From NCBI GenBank assembly GCA_025059375.1, contig JANXDO010000002.1, positions 128,966 through 192,965 of the forward strand: a stretch of 64,000 nt of DNA, in the 5' to 3' direction. Origin of the DNA: Candidatus Nezhaarchaeota archaeon. Lineage in GTDB: Archaea; Thermoproteota; Methanomethylicia; Nezhaarchaeales; WYZ-LMO8. The position numbers and the translations under genes were made by a program. The notes under the pieces are model-generated. The model worked only from the letters and a program-made list of their open reading frames with translations. It had not been told where the DNA came from and made no database searches. This document shows, in pieces, positions 42,527-50,992 of this stretch (within the stretch, counting starts at the first letter, position 1; each line of letters opens with the position of its first letter).

Positions 42527-44392
42527 TTAAATTCTCGATGCGAGGTAGGCTGCTTGGTAGATGGCATCTCTAAGCTTGCCCGGCTTGACACAATCGCCTA
42601 TGTGGTAGCATGGAGCATCAACGTCCAGCTTAAGGGTCCGTGAACGCATTCCAGCTGCCAGCACTAAGCTATCGAAGTCCACTTCGACCCTAGCTCCATC
42701 CTTGTAACCTATCACCTTATTCTCCTCGATCCTCTCAGTCTTGAAGTTACACATCCACTTCACGTTCTTGCTCCTCAACTCTCTTATGAGGAAATACCTG
42801 TAGTTTCTCTCGAGGTCTAGCGCTATGTCGGGCAAAACTTCGAGTATTGCCACCTCCTTCCCATCCTCAGCCAAGTGAAGGGCTGTTTCACAGCCTATCC
42901 TCCCCCCTCCTAGGATGACGACCTTACCCTCAACTTTAGCCCTCCCCACTAGCACATCAACAGCCTTAACGGCTCTCTCTATCCCCGGTATGGGCGGGAC
43001 CTCATGTTCTGAGCCTATAGCGACTACTACAATGTCAGGCCTTAGCCCCTTAATACTTTCAGTGGTAGCTTCAGTGTTTAGGAGGAGCTTTACATCACCC
43101 AACTTTCTCTTCAACCAATCAAGGTACTCGCGAAGATCTGACTTGAATCTAGGTGCAGAGGCTGCTATCAAGTTCCCACCAAGCTGCTGGGACTTCTCCA
43201 CGATCACCACATCGTGGCCCCTCATCCTCGCGATCCTAGCGAACTCCATTCCAGCAGGTCCTCCACCCACGACGACTATCCTCTTTGGCGTCTCGGTCTT
43301 CTCGATCTTGACCTCTGGATTAATGGAGCACTTTGCCTTAAACTGCCTTAAGCTAAATAGCATGTCGATGCAATCGTTGCACCTAACACATGGTCTAATG
43401 TCCTCAATCCTCCCCTCCTTTAGCTTAACTACCAGATCTGGATCGGCTAGAAGCGCCCTGCCCAATGCGACGAGGTCCAACTTATCCTCCTCGATCAGCT
43501 CGACAGCCATCCTCGCAGATATCCCGCCCACCCCAATGACCGGCACCTTAACTGCTGACTTAACCCTAAACGCTCCTTCGAGCAGTAGACCCCTCTTAAT
43601 GATCATTGGGGTTATGGCGAGGCTTCCGCTGACGTGCAGGCAGTCTACGCCGGCTCTTTCAAGTGCTACAGCGTACCTTACGATCTCCTCATCACTTACC
43701 CCACCATAGGATGGGAAGGAGCCATCTATCCTGAATATAATGGGAATCCCAACGTTCTTCTTTATTGACTCAAGAACTTCCAGTGAAAACCTTATTCTAT
43801 TTTCGAATTGACCTCCATACTCGTCTGTCCTCTTATTGGTATTGGGTGATAAAAACTGACTAAAAAGCCAACCGTGAGCTGCATTAATCTCAACGAAATC
43901 GAAGCCACAGTCCTTAGCTCTACCAGCAGCCTCTGTAAATAGCTCTATTAGTCTCTTTATCTCTTCCCTACTCAACTCTCTAGCTTTAGCCTTGAAGGCA
44001 TGTCTTCCGTGCATGAACATCGTGTACTCAAGTGCTGATGGTGCAGCAGGTTCATTGCCCTCGACTCTTGGAGTTGCACAACCTCCTGGATGAAGGAATT
44101 GAATTCCACAAGCTGACCCATGAAGCTTTATCTCCTCTGCCAAGCTGTTTAAACCTATGCAGAACTTATCTGAGTGAATGCCTAGGCCTCCATGAAGGTC
44201 TTTAGCTTTGGGGTCAATAGATGCCCCCTCAACAATTATGAGGCCTACACCATTTCTCGCGAATTTTGTGTAATGCTCCATTACATCTCTCGTCACATAA
44301 CCTTCTTTAGCCATGTTCATAGCCATTGCAGGAAGCACAATTCTGTTCGGGATCTTTACATTGGAGATCCAAATACTTTCAAGTATTTTCAT
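42527..44392 (-). CDS. Old-yellow-enzyme-type enoate / 2,4-dienoyl-CoA reductase with FAD/NAD domain
   Basis: The 621-residue protein joins an FMN barrel to a flavin/pyridine-nucleotide domain. The barrel has ESIWISNVKIPNRIVLPAMAM at the start, INAAHGWLFSQFLSP and YGGQFENRIRFSLEVL. Next come [4Fe-4S] ligands in CVRCNDCIDMLF and KCSINPEV. The second domain has IVVVGGGPAGMEFARIARMRGHDV and VVILGGGRIGCETALHLAEDG. This is the architecture of 2,4-dienoyl-CoA reductase, 2-enoate reductase and trimethylamine dehydrogenase relatives. It reduces an activated double bond with NAD(P)H; the substrate is not evident. Confidence 0.9.
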   Translation of the reverse strand: MKILESIWISNVKIPNRIVLPAMAMNMAKEGYVTRDVMEHYTKFARNGVGLIIVEGASIDPKAKDLHGGLGIHSDKFCIGLNSLAEEIKLHGSACGIQFLHPGGCATPRVEGNEPAAPSALEYTMFMHGRHAFKAKARELSREEIKRLIELFTEAAGRAKDCGFDFVEINAAHGWLFSQFLSPNTNKRTDEYGGQFENRIRFSLEVLESIKKNVGIPIIFRIDGSFPSYGGVSDEEIVRYAVALERAGVDCLHVSGSLAITPMIIKRGLLLEGAFRVKSAVKVPVIGVGGISARMAVELIEEDKLDLVALGRALLADPDLVVKLKEGRIEDIRPCVRCNDCIDMLFSLRQFKAKCSINPEVKIEKTETPKRIVVVGGGPAGMEFARIARMRGHDVVIVEKSQQLGGNLIAASAPRFKSDLREYLDWLKRKLGDVKLLLNTEATTESIKGLRPDIVVVAIGSEHEVPPIPGIERAVKAVDVLVGRAKVEGKVVILGGGRIGCETALHLAEDGKEVAILEVLPDIALDLERNYRYFLIRELRSKNVKWMCNFKTERIEENKVIGYKDGARVEVDFDSLVLAAGMRSRTLKLDVDAPCYHIGDCVKPGKLRDAIYQAAYLASRI

Positions 44393-44593
44393 TAGTCATC
44401 CGAATAAATTTAGTTGAAACTCTAGTTAAGAGTATTACTAGCGCCTTGTTCTCAGGATGCTCATTGCTGGATTGCCAAGAGCCTTAATAAGATCCCTTTA
44501 ATTCTAGCTTATTGAGGCGTTTTAGAGAAGCTTTAGGCGTCCTACTAGAGCTTTAACCGGGACTTTAGTTAACCGTTTAAATTGTTCACAGAT

Positions 44594-45487
44594 CTAAAAA
44601 CTGATTCTTGAGCCTCTAAGTACCACGTAACTTCCGTTGCTTACCTTAAGCTCTTGAGCGATGGGCCTGCACTTAGCTCTCAATAAGAAGAATGTTTTGC
44701 TCCTTAGTGGAACCTCGGATAGGTACTCGTAGTGGGCCATGCCCTTCGCTATTATCACGTTACACGAAGTGAGCTCTCTCTTTACTTCACTTGAAACTTC
44801 GTCTAGGAAGATGCTTGAGCCATCAGTCCCACTCTCAATTAGCTTGTCTACAATCATGCGAAGACCGACCTGCTCAGCATCGTGGATTGTTACGTCGTTT
44901 TGAAAGTATCCCGACTTCGCTATAGCTGTAACTCGGCACCCTAGTCTCCTCATCTCACTAATTAAAGCCATATCGAAGGGGAGCTCCTCAATATTATCTA
45001 AGAGGTAGACGCTGTAAGAGGCCTTTAACGTTTCGTAGAGTTGGAGGGTGTCATCAATCTCAATGACCATGGTCCTTATCAGTTCGGGTATGCTTTCGAG
45101 CTTTGGAGGCTCAAAACCTGAAACTCCGTAATCAAAGCTATTGCCGATTAACGACAGTTTAACAGCTAACTTAAACCTTCCATAGCCTTCGAGGTTTCTA
45201 AGCATATCACGGCAGAGGCTTTCTACCTCCTTACACCTACTCAATGCAAATTCTCGAACATAGAGGTAGGGATCTTCAACTGTAAGCTCTTTCAACTTTC
45301 TGTAAACGATTGAGGCAAGCTTTGTCACATTGATCTCGGGGCTTGCATGAAGCCCTAGAAGCCTAGCTATCTCTATCATAACTCGGAGGGACTCCTCTTC
45401 GCCTAGCTCGAGCATCTCCAGTTCTCGTCTCCTCACATTCAGTATGCATGGCACACACTCAGGCTTTAACTTCAAGCTATACACCAA
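44594..45487 (-). CDS. DUF89-family (ARMT1-like) metal-dependent phosphatase
   Basis: The 297-residue protein matches archaeal DUF89: KPECVPCILNVRRRELE at the N-terminus, LSLIGNSFDYGV, VYLLDNIEELPFD in place of the usual LLDNAGE, and VIIAKGMAHYEYL near the end. Family members remove phosphate from damaged or over-phosphorylated metabolites and need Mn, Co or Ni. The CxxC at the N-terminus is typical of the archaeal subgroup. It is divergent from the SPOUT methyltransferase gene across 62 bases. Confidence 0.83.
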   Translation of the reverse strand: MVYSLKLKPECVPCILNVRRRELEMLELGEEESLRVMIEIARLLGLHASPEINVTKLASIVYRKLKELTVEDPYLYVREFALSRCKEVESLCRDMLRNLEGYGRFKLAVKLSLIGNSFDYGVSGFEPPKLESIPELIRTMVIEIDDTLQLYETLKASYSVYLLDNIEELPFDMALISEMRRLGCRVTAIAKSGYFQNDVTIHDAEQVGLRMIVDKLIESGTDGSSIFLDEVSSEVKRELTSCNVIIAKGMAHYEYLSEVPLRSKTFFLLRAKCRPIAQELKVSNGSYVVLRGSRISF

Positions 45488-45549
45488 TCCTTAATGGTCG
45501 TAAGCATTTTTATTGACGTTTACATTATTAGGTCTGGGATTGGGGGTAT

Positions 45550-46137
45550 TTGAGGTTGCTCTATGTTATAGAGCATCTCGAGCCCCGCTTGAGTCGATGG
45601 GTCTTGATAGAGTACGAGCACGCATCAATGATTGTTGGAAGAGACAACCTTGCGTTCACGAATGTTAAGAGGGGGGCTAGGAAGCTTCAAAGATTTGGAG
45701 TTGTCTATAAAGAGAGTGCTGTAGATCTGTTTGATGATGAGGGGACCATAATTTTAGATCCAAGAGCTAGTGAGCTCCTCGAACCTTCAGATTTTAAGCA
45801 GACTAACACTATTATTGTGGGAGGGATACTTGGTGATCACCCACCTAGAGGTAGAACCTACAAGCTAATAACATCAAGGATGAAGAAGGCTAAGGCTAAA
45901 AGCTTAGGTGATGGACAGTTCTCAATCGACGGCTCCATTTACATGGCGCTTAAGGTTTCTCAGGGGTTTAGGTTAGAGGACATACCTATTGCAAGAGGCT
46001 TAACTTTAAAATGTGGTTCACTTGAAATCCACCTGCCCTTCTGCTACCCGCTAATCAACGGTAAGCCGGTAGTAAGCCCCAAGCTACTCGATTACCTCTT
46101 AGAGAAGGACATTATTGAGGATGGATCAAGGAGTTAA
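45550..46137 (+). CDS. SPOUT methyltransferase, Sfm1/DUF431-like
   Basis: The 195-residue protein begins VIEHLEPRLSRWVLIEYEHA and continues GRDNLAFTNV, the pattern of PF04252. The AdoMet-binding knot is seen in IVGGILGDHPPRGRTYKLI, and GFRLEDIPIARGLTLKCG follows. Yeast Sfm1 of this family methylates an arginine of ribosomal protein S3; the family was first predicted to act on RNA. The archaeal target is unknown, S3 being the obvious candidate. TTG at 45550 is the start, after a GGGGG run; TTG at 45556 is an alternative. Confidence 0.8.
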   Translation: MRLLYVIEHLEPRLSRWVLIEYEHASMIVGRDNLAFTNVKRGARKLQRFGVVYKESAVDLFDDEGTIILDPRASELLEPSDFKQTNTIIVGGILGDHPPRGRTYKLITSRMKKAKAKSLGDGQFSIDGSIYMALKVSQGFRLEDIPIARGLTLKCGSLEIHLPFCYPLINGKPVVSPKLLDYLLEKDIIEDGSRS

Positions 46138-46589
46138 ATCTTGGAGAACAGATAGAGGAGTATAATTAGCGTTACTAAGAAGCTTATTATTGGAAGGAGC
46201 ACTATTATTGCTAACTCGTATCCTGAGATTGAGAACGGCGGGAATGGGAATATCCAGATAATGCCTTGTGGACTTAAGCTTATCATTGAAAGCGATACTA
46301 CCATGAAACCTACGATTACGAGGACAAGGCCTAGCCAAAGTAGGAGTAGTGATGGGGAGTACAAGGTCTTTAGAGAATCAGTCGCCCTGCGTACGCTTAG
46401 AGGTAAGGGCTTAAGTTCCTTAATCACATAGCCCTCTATTCTAGCTGCGGCACCTTTGAGAGAAAGTTCCTCAGCATCACCCTCAGGTATTAAGGCTTCG
46501 TCGCCAGGAGAGTATGGACCATATACTCTACCATCCTTACCGACGAAGGCTCCAACCCTCCTTAGGAAGACTACCTTCACGTAATTCAT
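46134..46589 (-). CDS. Membrane protein with an N-terminal GINS-B-like domain
   Basis: Residues 1-55 (VKVVFLRRVGAFVGKDGRVYGPY, PGDEALIPEGDAEELSLKGAA) follow the pattern of the small B domain of archaeal GINS replication proteins. Two hydrophobic helices come afterwards (LLLLWLGLVLVIVGFMVVSL and ELAIIVLLPIISFLVTLIILLYL). A B domain tethered to the membrane is unusual, so it may be a repurposed module. It starts directly after the DUF131 gene on the same strand and ends overlapping the convergent SPOUT gene by 4 bases. Function unknown. Confidence 0.68.
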   Translation of the reverse strand: MNYVKVVFLRRVGAFVGKDGRVYGPYSPGDEALIPEGDAEELSLKGAAARIEGYVIKELKPLPLSVRRATDSLKTLYSPSLLLLWLGLVLVIVGFMVVSLSMISLSPQGIIWIFPFPPFSISGYELAIIVLLPIISFLVTLIILLYLFSKI

Positions 46590-46859
46590 TTAACTGCCCA
46601 CCACACTGTATATCCATAACATGGCTATCGCAAGTAACGTTAAGGCTGTGATCATGGCTGCAAGGGCTAACATTTTCCTCGAGGTCCCCCAGACTATCGG
46701 TACAGGCCCTATCAAGATTACTCCAGCAGACTCTCCCTCTCCTCTACCAATTATTCTTATGGATGATAAGATTATGAGTGCCACTCCTACCATAATCAAT
46801 ACTAAACCTATAATAAAGGTTAACGACGTGGCGTTTAGCTCAAGCATACCTGTAATCAA
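46590..46859 (-). CDS. DUF131 / TIGR00304-type small membrane protein
   Basis: The 89-residue protein has two hydrophobic helices (LTFIIGLVLIMVGVALIIL and KMLALAAMITALTLLAIAML) flanking GEGESAGVILIGPVPIVWGTS, the conserved loop of archaeal DUF131 proteins. Function is unknown. Its stop abuts the start of the GINS-B-like membrane protein, so the two are co-translated and probably act together. Confidence 0.8.
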   Translation of the reverse strand: MITGMLELNATSLTFIIGLVLIMVGVALIILSSIRIIGRGEGESAGVILIGPVPIVWGTSRKMLALAAMITALTLLAIAMLWIYSVVGS

Positions 46860-47008
46860 CTACTCGCGATAAGGGCTTTTTCAGTTTTTCCTCAATACTT
46901 TGATGAGGGACACAAAGATTTTGTAGGAGCTAGAGAATTAGTTTGTTGGGCTGTGATGTACCATTGCATGACTGAGGATTGATGAGTGACTCCAATCCTG
47001 AGCCCATC

Positions 47009-47554
47009 TTAAATGCTATTAAGATGACTAGGTGCACGCTTAGCTCTCTCGTAAAGCATCTCAATGCTCAATATGTTGTAGTACTTGCCTATATCTTCCA
47101 GCTTATGTGCATCAGAGTTCCTCAGTGGGATTAGATTTAGGTTTAAGGCAAGCTGCTCAGCTAACTCCTTGTCCATCTTCTTATGAAGGTAATTCCTAAT
47201 TTCGATTCCTTGACAATCCCTCAGTATCTCGAGACGCTCATCATATGGATGAGCTTGGAATCTAAACACTCTACCCTCCAAGTATAGCTCCACTACGTGT
47301 CTATGTGTTATGGGTCCCACTCCATTCACATCAATCTCAACGCCTGGTATTATCAATACCTCGGGGAAGTACTCTTTAGCTATCTCAGCAGCCTTAAACC
47401 CATAGAGCGAGATTTCATGCTCAGTGATGGCTACTCCATCGAGCCCCATCCTTTTTATCTGTTTAACTATCTTGGCGACGGCATCTACACTTGGGCTTGG
47501 AAAACCCATAGCCTCAAAAGGGTGAGTGTGAAGATCGAGTTTTAGATATTTCAT
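47009..47554 (-). CDS. PHP-domain metal-dependent phosphoesterase
   Basis: The 181-residue protein has the PHP metal ligands in order: LDLHTHPFEA, VAITEHEISL, IIPGVEIDVNG, FQAHPYDER and RNSDAHKLEDIG. The domain alone is typical of small archaeal phosphoesterases acting on nucleotides or sugar phosphates. It lies 58 bases downstream of the marker-protein-8 gene in the same direction, so they may be co-transcribed. The substrate cannot be told. Confidence 0.88.
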   Translation of the reverse strand: MKYLKLDLHTHPFEAMGFPSPSVDAVAKIVKQIKRMGLDGVAITEHEISLYGFKAAEIAKEYFPEVLIIPGVEIDVNGVGPITHRHVVELYLEGRVFRFQAHPYDERLEILRDCQGIEIRNYLHKKMDKELAEQLALNLNLIPLRNSDAHKLEDIGKYYNILSIEMLYERAKRAPSHLNSI

Positions 47555-47612
47555 AGGCTCAATCTACCACTTACAACTTAAGCTCTATTACCCCTTGACT
47601 TAATAAGTCTAG

Positions 47613-48479
47613 TTATTGAGGAAGCTTTTCAGGCACGAGGTACGGCATTTTTGCTCTGAATGCGACTATGGGATTTTGCATCTTCATTAAGTGGGTGAGA
47701 AGAGCCTTCTTGCCCCTATTAGTTAAGGCGAAGACTGGTATCGATATGCCAAGCTGAAATATTGCATGTGGAGCTATCTTTTCTCTCACAATCCTGGAGT
47801 TACATGCCCAAACGAGGTCTGCTAACATTAGGTTCTCAACATCACGCTCCGCAGCGCGAGTGTTACATACGCTCATTATCGTTACCTCGACATTCGAAGC
47901 ACGTTCGAGATCCCTTATACGAGGAATTTCTAAGCTTTTGAAACCAGCCACGGTAACGGCTATCCGCTTAAAGCCTCTTTGAGCTGCTACCTCAACACCC
48001 TTGGCTTGGTCTATCAAGGCTTTATCTTCATCTACTACAATCCCTCCATGTTGCTTCAGCACACTGATTATTTCTGGTATGGGTGTTGTCTCAATAATTC
48101 CAGTCAGGAAGGCACCAATCATCTGAACGAGCTTAGGGTTTGGCGATATGACTGTACCAGCACCCTCACAGACCGTTATGGCACAGTCAAAGATGCCCTC
48201 TTCTAAGCACGACATGAGTATCTCCGAGGCTCCGAACGGAACTAATGGTTCTGTAATGAATGCTCTGTCCTTAGAAGCGAAACCTAACCTCTCCATCCTA
48301 CTTATTATCTTTCTCCTTACAGCCTCTCTATCTATGAGCTTGTAATCAGGTAAACTAAGGGTCATTAGCGGGCATTGCTTTGTTAAAGGATCATCAAGAA
48401 CTCTTACCTCCGACCCCATGATCTCTACGCGTGCTCCACAACACATTATCAAGTGTCTAGGCACTAGGCTAAGCACCAC
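47613..48479 (-). CDS. DUF2099 protein, methanogenesis marker protein 8 family
   Basis: The 288-residue protein shows the whole conserved pattern of this family. KQCPLMTLSLPDYKLIDREAVRRKI is followed by PFGASEILMSCLEEGIFDCAITVCEGAGTVI, then LVQMIGAFLTGIIETTPIPEII, IDQAKGVEVAAQRGFKRIAVTVAG and DLVWACNSRIVRE. The family (TIGR03275) was defined by its near-restriction to methanogens; its function is unknown. Several Cys residues are conserved, including a CC pair at residues 13-14. GTG at 48479 opens the frame; GTG five codons later or ATG at 48446 are alternatives. The PHP gene follows. Confidence 0.85.
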   Translation of the reverse strand: MVLSLVPRHLIMCCGARVEIMGSEVRVLDDPLTKQCPLMTLSLPDYKLIDREAVRRKIISRMERLGFASKDRAFITEPLVPFGASEILMSCLEEGIFDCAITVCEGAGTVISPNPKLVQMIGAFLTGIIETTPIPEIISVLKQHGGIVVDEDKALIDQAKGVEVAAQRGFKRIAVTVAGFKSLEIPRIRDLERASNVEVTIMSVCNTRAAERDVENLMLADLVWACNSRIVREKIAPHAIFQLGISIPVFALTNRGKKALLTHLMKMQNPIVAFRAKMPYLVPEKLPQ

Positions 48480-48533
48480 CTGTAGCTACTTCACTGACAT
48501 GCTACTTGCACTTAAGCATTTAAATGTTAACGA

Positions 48534-48713
48534 TCAGAACTTTCCCAACCTAAACTTCCTGGCTATGTGAGTGGCCTCGTCTATGTCATCTGTTGACCCT
48601 ATAGACTTAACTTTAGAGATGTTATTTCTTGAACCACACTTAAAGCATAGGAAGAAGCGGGCAGGCATCTTAACTACTCTGGGCTCACCACACCAGCGGC
48701 ACAGTGCTACCAT
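48534..48713 (-). CDS. DUF1922-type small zinc-ribbon protein
   Basis: Starting at the ATG at 48713, the 59-residue protein has CRWCGEPRV and CFKCGSRN as a four-Cys zinc ribbon. SIGSTDDIDEATHIARKFR follows, as in the archaeal DUF1922 family (MTH1184-like). The frame is open to 48740. Function is unknown. Upstream is a 10-bp inverted repeat with an embedded TATA-like sequence. Confidence 0.72.
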   Translation of the reverse strand: MVALCRWCGEPRVVKMPARFFLCFKCGSRNNISKVKSIGSTDDIDEATHIARKFRLGKF

Positions 48714-48768
48714 GTACCTTTTCGATGAGAGTGGTATCATGGGGCATCCCTCAAACCACTTTAAAGTA

Positions 48769-48815
48769 CCTCCAACTACCTATAAAGTATTTTCACTAAA
48801 CTCTTTAGTTGGAGG
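48769..48815. promoter_or_regulatory. 10-bp inverted repeat flanking TATA-like sequence
   Basis: CCTCCAACTA (48769-48778) and TAGTTGGAGG (48806-48815) are exact reverse complements 27 bases apart. The spacer holds CTATAAAG, TATA-like on both strands. It lies between the DUF1922 gene and the endonuclease III gene, which diverge. It could be an operator pair or an RNA stem. Confidence 0.4.
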
Positions 48816-48949
48816 GGGATATAAACTTAATCTTCTCAATCGTCAATTTGAGGTGAGTTTTATTGTGGGTGGCAAGTTCTGGAGGATAGTATATAGTAGT
48901 ATGTAGCGTGCGCTTAAAAACTTAGTTGTAGCATCAATAGTGGGCGTGT

Positions 48950-49615
48950 ATGAGAAGGCTTGAAGAAAGGCTCCTTACGACTATGAGGATGTTTTACGAT
49001 GACGTGGCTACAATAGTTGAGAGATTTAAGAACATGAATGCCTTTGAGCTCCTCATAAGCACAATAATTTCTCAGAACACTAGCTGGAAGAACGTTACAA
49101 GGGCTATGGCTAATCTGAAGGAGAAAGGGTTGCTGTCCATTGACGGCATCTTGAGAGCTGAAGTGGGAGAGCTGGAGCAAGCTTTGAAGGTTGCAGGACT
49201 TTACAGGGTTAAAGCCGCTAAGATTAAGGAGATAGCTAAGAGGCTTAGCTGTCAGGGGTTAAACTTAGATTCTATCCTATCGTTAAGTTATAGTGATGCT
49301 AGGGCTAAGCTCATGGAGCTTCCAGCTGTTGGACGTAAAACAGCTGACGTACTACTTGCATTCAAAGCTGGTGCTCCCGTAATACCAATTGATACCCACA
49401 TTAGCAGGGTCTCTAAGCTACTGGGCCTTGTTAACGATGATGCTGACTATGAAGAGATAAGAGCTAGATTAGAAGCTTTCGTCCCCCAAGCCGAAAGAGC
49501 TCTATTCCACTTAGCCTTAATAAAATTTGGAAGAGAGGTTTGTAAGGCTAAGAGACCTCAGTGCCACGTGTGCCCCTTGAACGACGTCTGTGTTTATAGA
49601 GCCTCTAGGCTCTAG
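48950..49615 (+). CDS. nth: Endonuclease III-family DNA glycosylase/lyase
   Basis: The 221-residue protein has the helix-hairpin-helix LMELPAVGRKTADVLLAF with the catalytic Lys, and the catalytic Asp in VIPIDTHISRVSKLLGL. The C-terminal [4Fe-4S] loop is CKAKRPQCHVCPLNDVC. It excises oxidised pyrimidines or mismatched bases and nicks the strand. The start region reads LISTIISQNTSWKNV, where classical Nth has ATD after Q, so base specificity may differ, as in archaeal relatives. ATG at 48950. Its end overlaps the convergent HMG-CoA reductase gene by 11 bases. Confidence 0.92.
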   Translation: MRRLEERLLTTMRMFYDDVATIVERFKNMNAFELLISTIISQNTSWKNVTRAMANLKEKGLLSIDGILRAEVGELEQALKVAGLYRVKAAKIKEIAKRLSCQGLNLDSILSLSYSDARAKLMELPAVGRKTADVLLAFKAGAPVIPIDTHISRVSKLLGLVNDDADYEEIRARLEAFVPQAERALFHLALIKFGREVCKAKRPQCHVCPLNDVCVYRASRL

Positions 49616-50837
49616 CTGCTCTACCGAGCCTTGCATGTGCTTGTGCTAAGTGGCCGGCTGATAGAGCTGAGAGCAATGATAACTCTCCAGCTAAGCATGC
49701 AGATGCAAGTATCTCTGCAAACTTCTTAGCATTTGATCCTGGAGGATTTCCTGGTCCAGCACAACCCATTATAGCTAGAGCCTCCCTCTGTGTTGGAAGC
49801 CCAGTTCCACCTCCTACAGTAGCAATTTCAAGTGAAGGCATTGTAATTGAAATGTAAAGGTCGCCCTCTGGAGTTACTTCAGCTGTTGTTATCGCCATGG
49901 ACGATTCGACTACTTGAGCACAATCCTGCCCTGTGGCTATGAAGATTGCAGCAACTATGTTTGCTGCATGAGCGTTAAGGCCATATGCGTGGGCTAGACC
50001 ACTCCCAAGCAAGTTCTTCCTTATACATACATCCACCACATCTTCTGGTGTTGTCTTGAGTTTGTCCATGGTAATCTCCCTTTTTATGATGGCCTCCGCA
50101 ATAACAGTCTTACCTCTTCCTAAAAGCCAATTAACTGCGCTAGGCTTCTTATCGACACAAAGGTTTCCGCTCAAGCTAACTATTCTAGCAAATTTAACCC
50201 TCTCCTCAATGAACTTGCCCACTCTATCACACGCTAAGGTCACGCCGTTCATGCCCATGGCGTCAAATGTGTTGGCAGTGAAGCGAAGCCAAACGTTCCT
50301 CCCAACTATCCATGGCTGTACGTCTATTAGCTTGACGAATGGATCTACGCTATTAAATACCTCCTCTATCTCCTTTATGTTCTCCTTGACCCACTGAACT
50401 AACTTGTAGGCGTGCTCCACGCTTGGAGTTATGAATAGAGGTGCTCTCGCCATGTAGTCCCTTATCACTTTTGCTCTCGCACCACCAGACTCTGTTATGG
50501 CTGAGCATCCTCTATTTACACTCGCTATTAAAGCGCCCTCAGTCGTGCACAATGGAATGTAGTAATAGCCATCAGCATAATCGCCTTTAACCCTGAGGGG
50601 GCCGGCCACACCCATGGGTATTTGTCCAACACCTATTGGGTTTTCGATGTTGCGCTTTGCTGTCACATTTAGATCCATTGAGAAATAGCCTATGTTCTTA
50701 AGTTGAACCCCAACAACCTTCTCTAAAAAGGTTCTTCTTACTTCGGCAGCTCTATTGACGTCACCAACAAGCTTCTCGACCTCGTATAGCTTAATCTCCC
50801 CATTGATGAGCTTGCTTACGACATCATCAATGTTCAA
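49605..50837 (-). CDS. hmgA: Hydroxymethylglutaryl-CoA reductase, class I
   Basis: The 410-residue enzyme has the catalytic Glu in CTTEGALIASVNRG (residue 100), the catalytic Lys in CVDKKPSAVNWL, the Asp in TGQDCAQVVESS and the His in GHLAQAHARLG (near 396). It also has IGVGQIPMGVAGPL of the substrate site. It reduces HMG-CoA to mevalonate for isoprenoid ether lipids, as expected for an archaeon. Start ATG at 50837. The upstream 150 bases lead to an XRE-type regulator on the same strand. Confidence 0.97.
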   Translation of the reverse strand: MNIDDVVSKLINGEIKLYEVEKLVGDVNRAAEVRRTFLEKVVGVQLKNIGYFSMDLNVTAKRNIENPIGVGQIPMGVAGPLRVKGDYADGYYYIPLCTTEGALIASVNRGCSAITESGGARAKVIRDYMARAPLFITPSVEHAYKLVQWVKENIKEIEEVFNSVDPFVKLIDVQPWIVGRNVWLRFTANTFDAMGMNGVTLACDRVGKFIEERVKFARIVSLSGNLCVDKKPSAVNWLLGRGKTVIAEAIIKREITMDKLKTTPEDVVDVCIRKNLLGSGLAHAYGLNAHAANIVAAIFIATGQDCAQVVESSMAITTAEVTPEGDLYISITMPSLEIATVGGGTGLPTQREALAIMGCAGPGNPPGSNAKKFAEILASACLAGELSLLSALSAGHLAQAHARLGRAARA

Positions 50838-50992
50838 GTCTTGCCACCATTATAAGCTCCCTTAGAGTTAACCTAAAGTTTTCTCTTTACTGTGTACAAC
50901 ATTAATTAGCTGTACACAGTAACGCGGCAGCAACTTGAAGAGTTAATTGAGCTAATATGCTTGGCTCCCTACCCTCCCTCTTGCTTAATCGC

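Noticed and set aside
48853-48906. 17-codon frame with a GAGGTGAG ribosome-site-like run before endonuclease III
   Set aside because: Possible leader peptide but too short and without regulatory features; likely chance.
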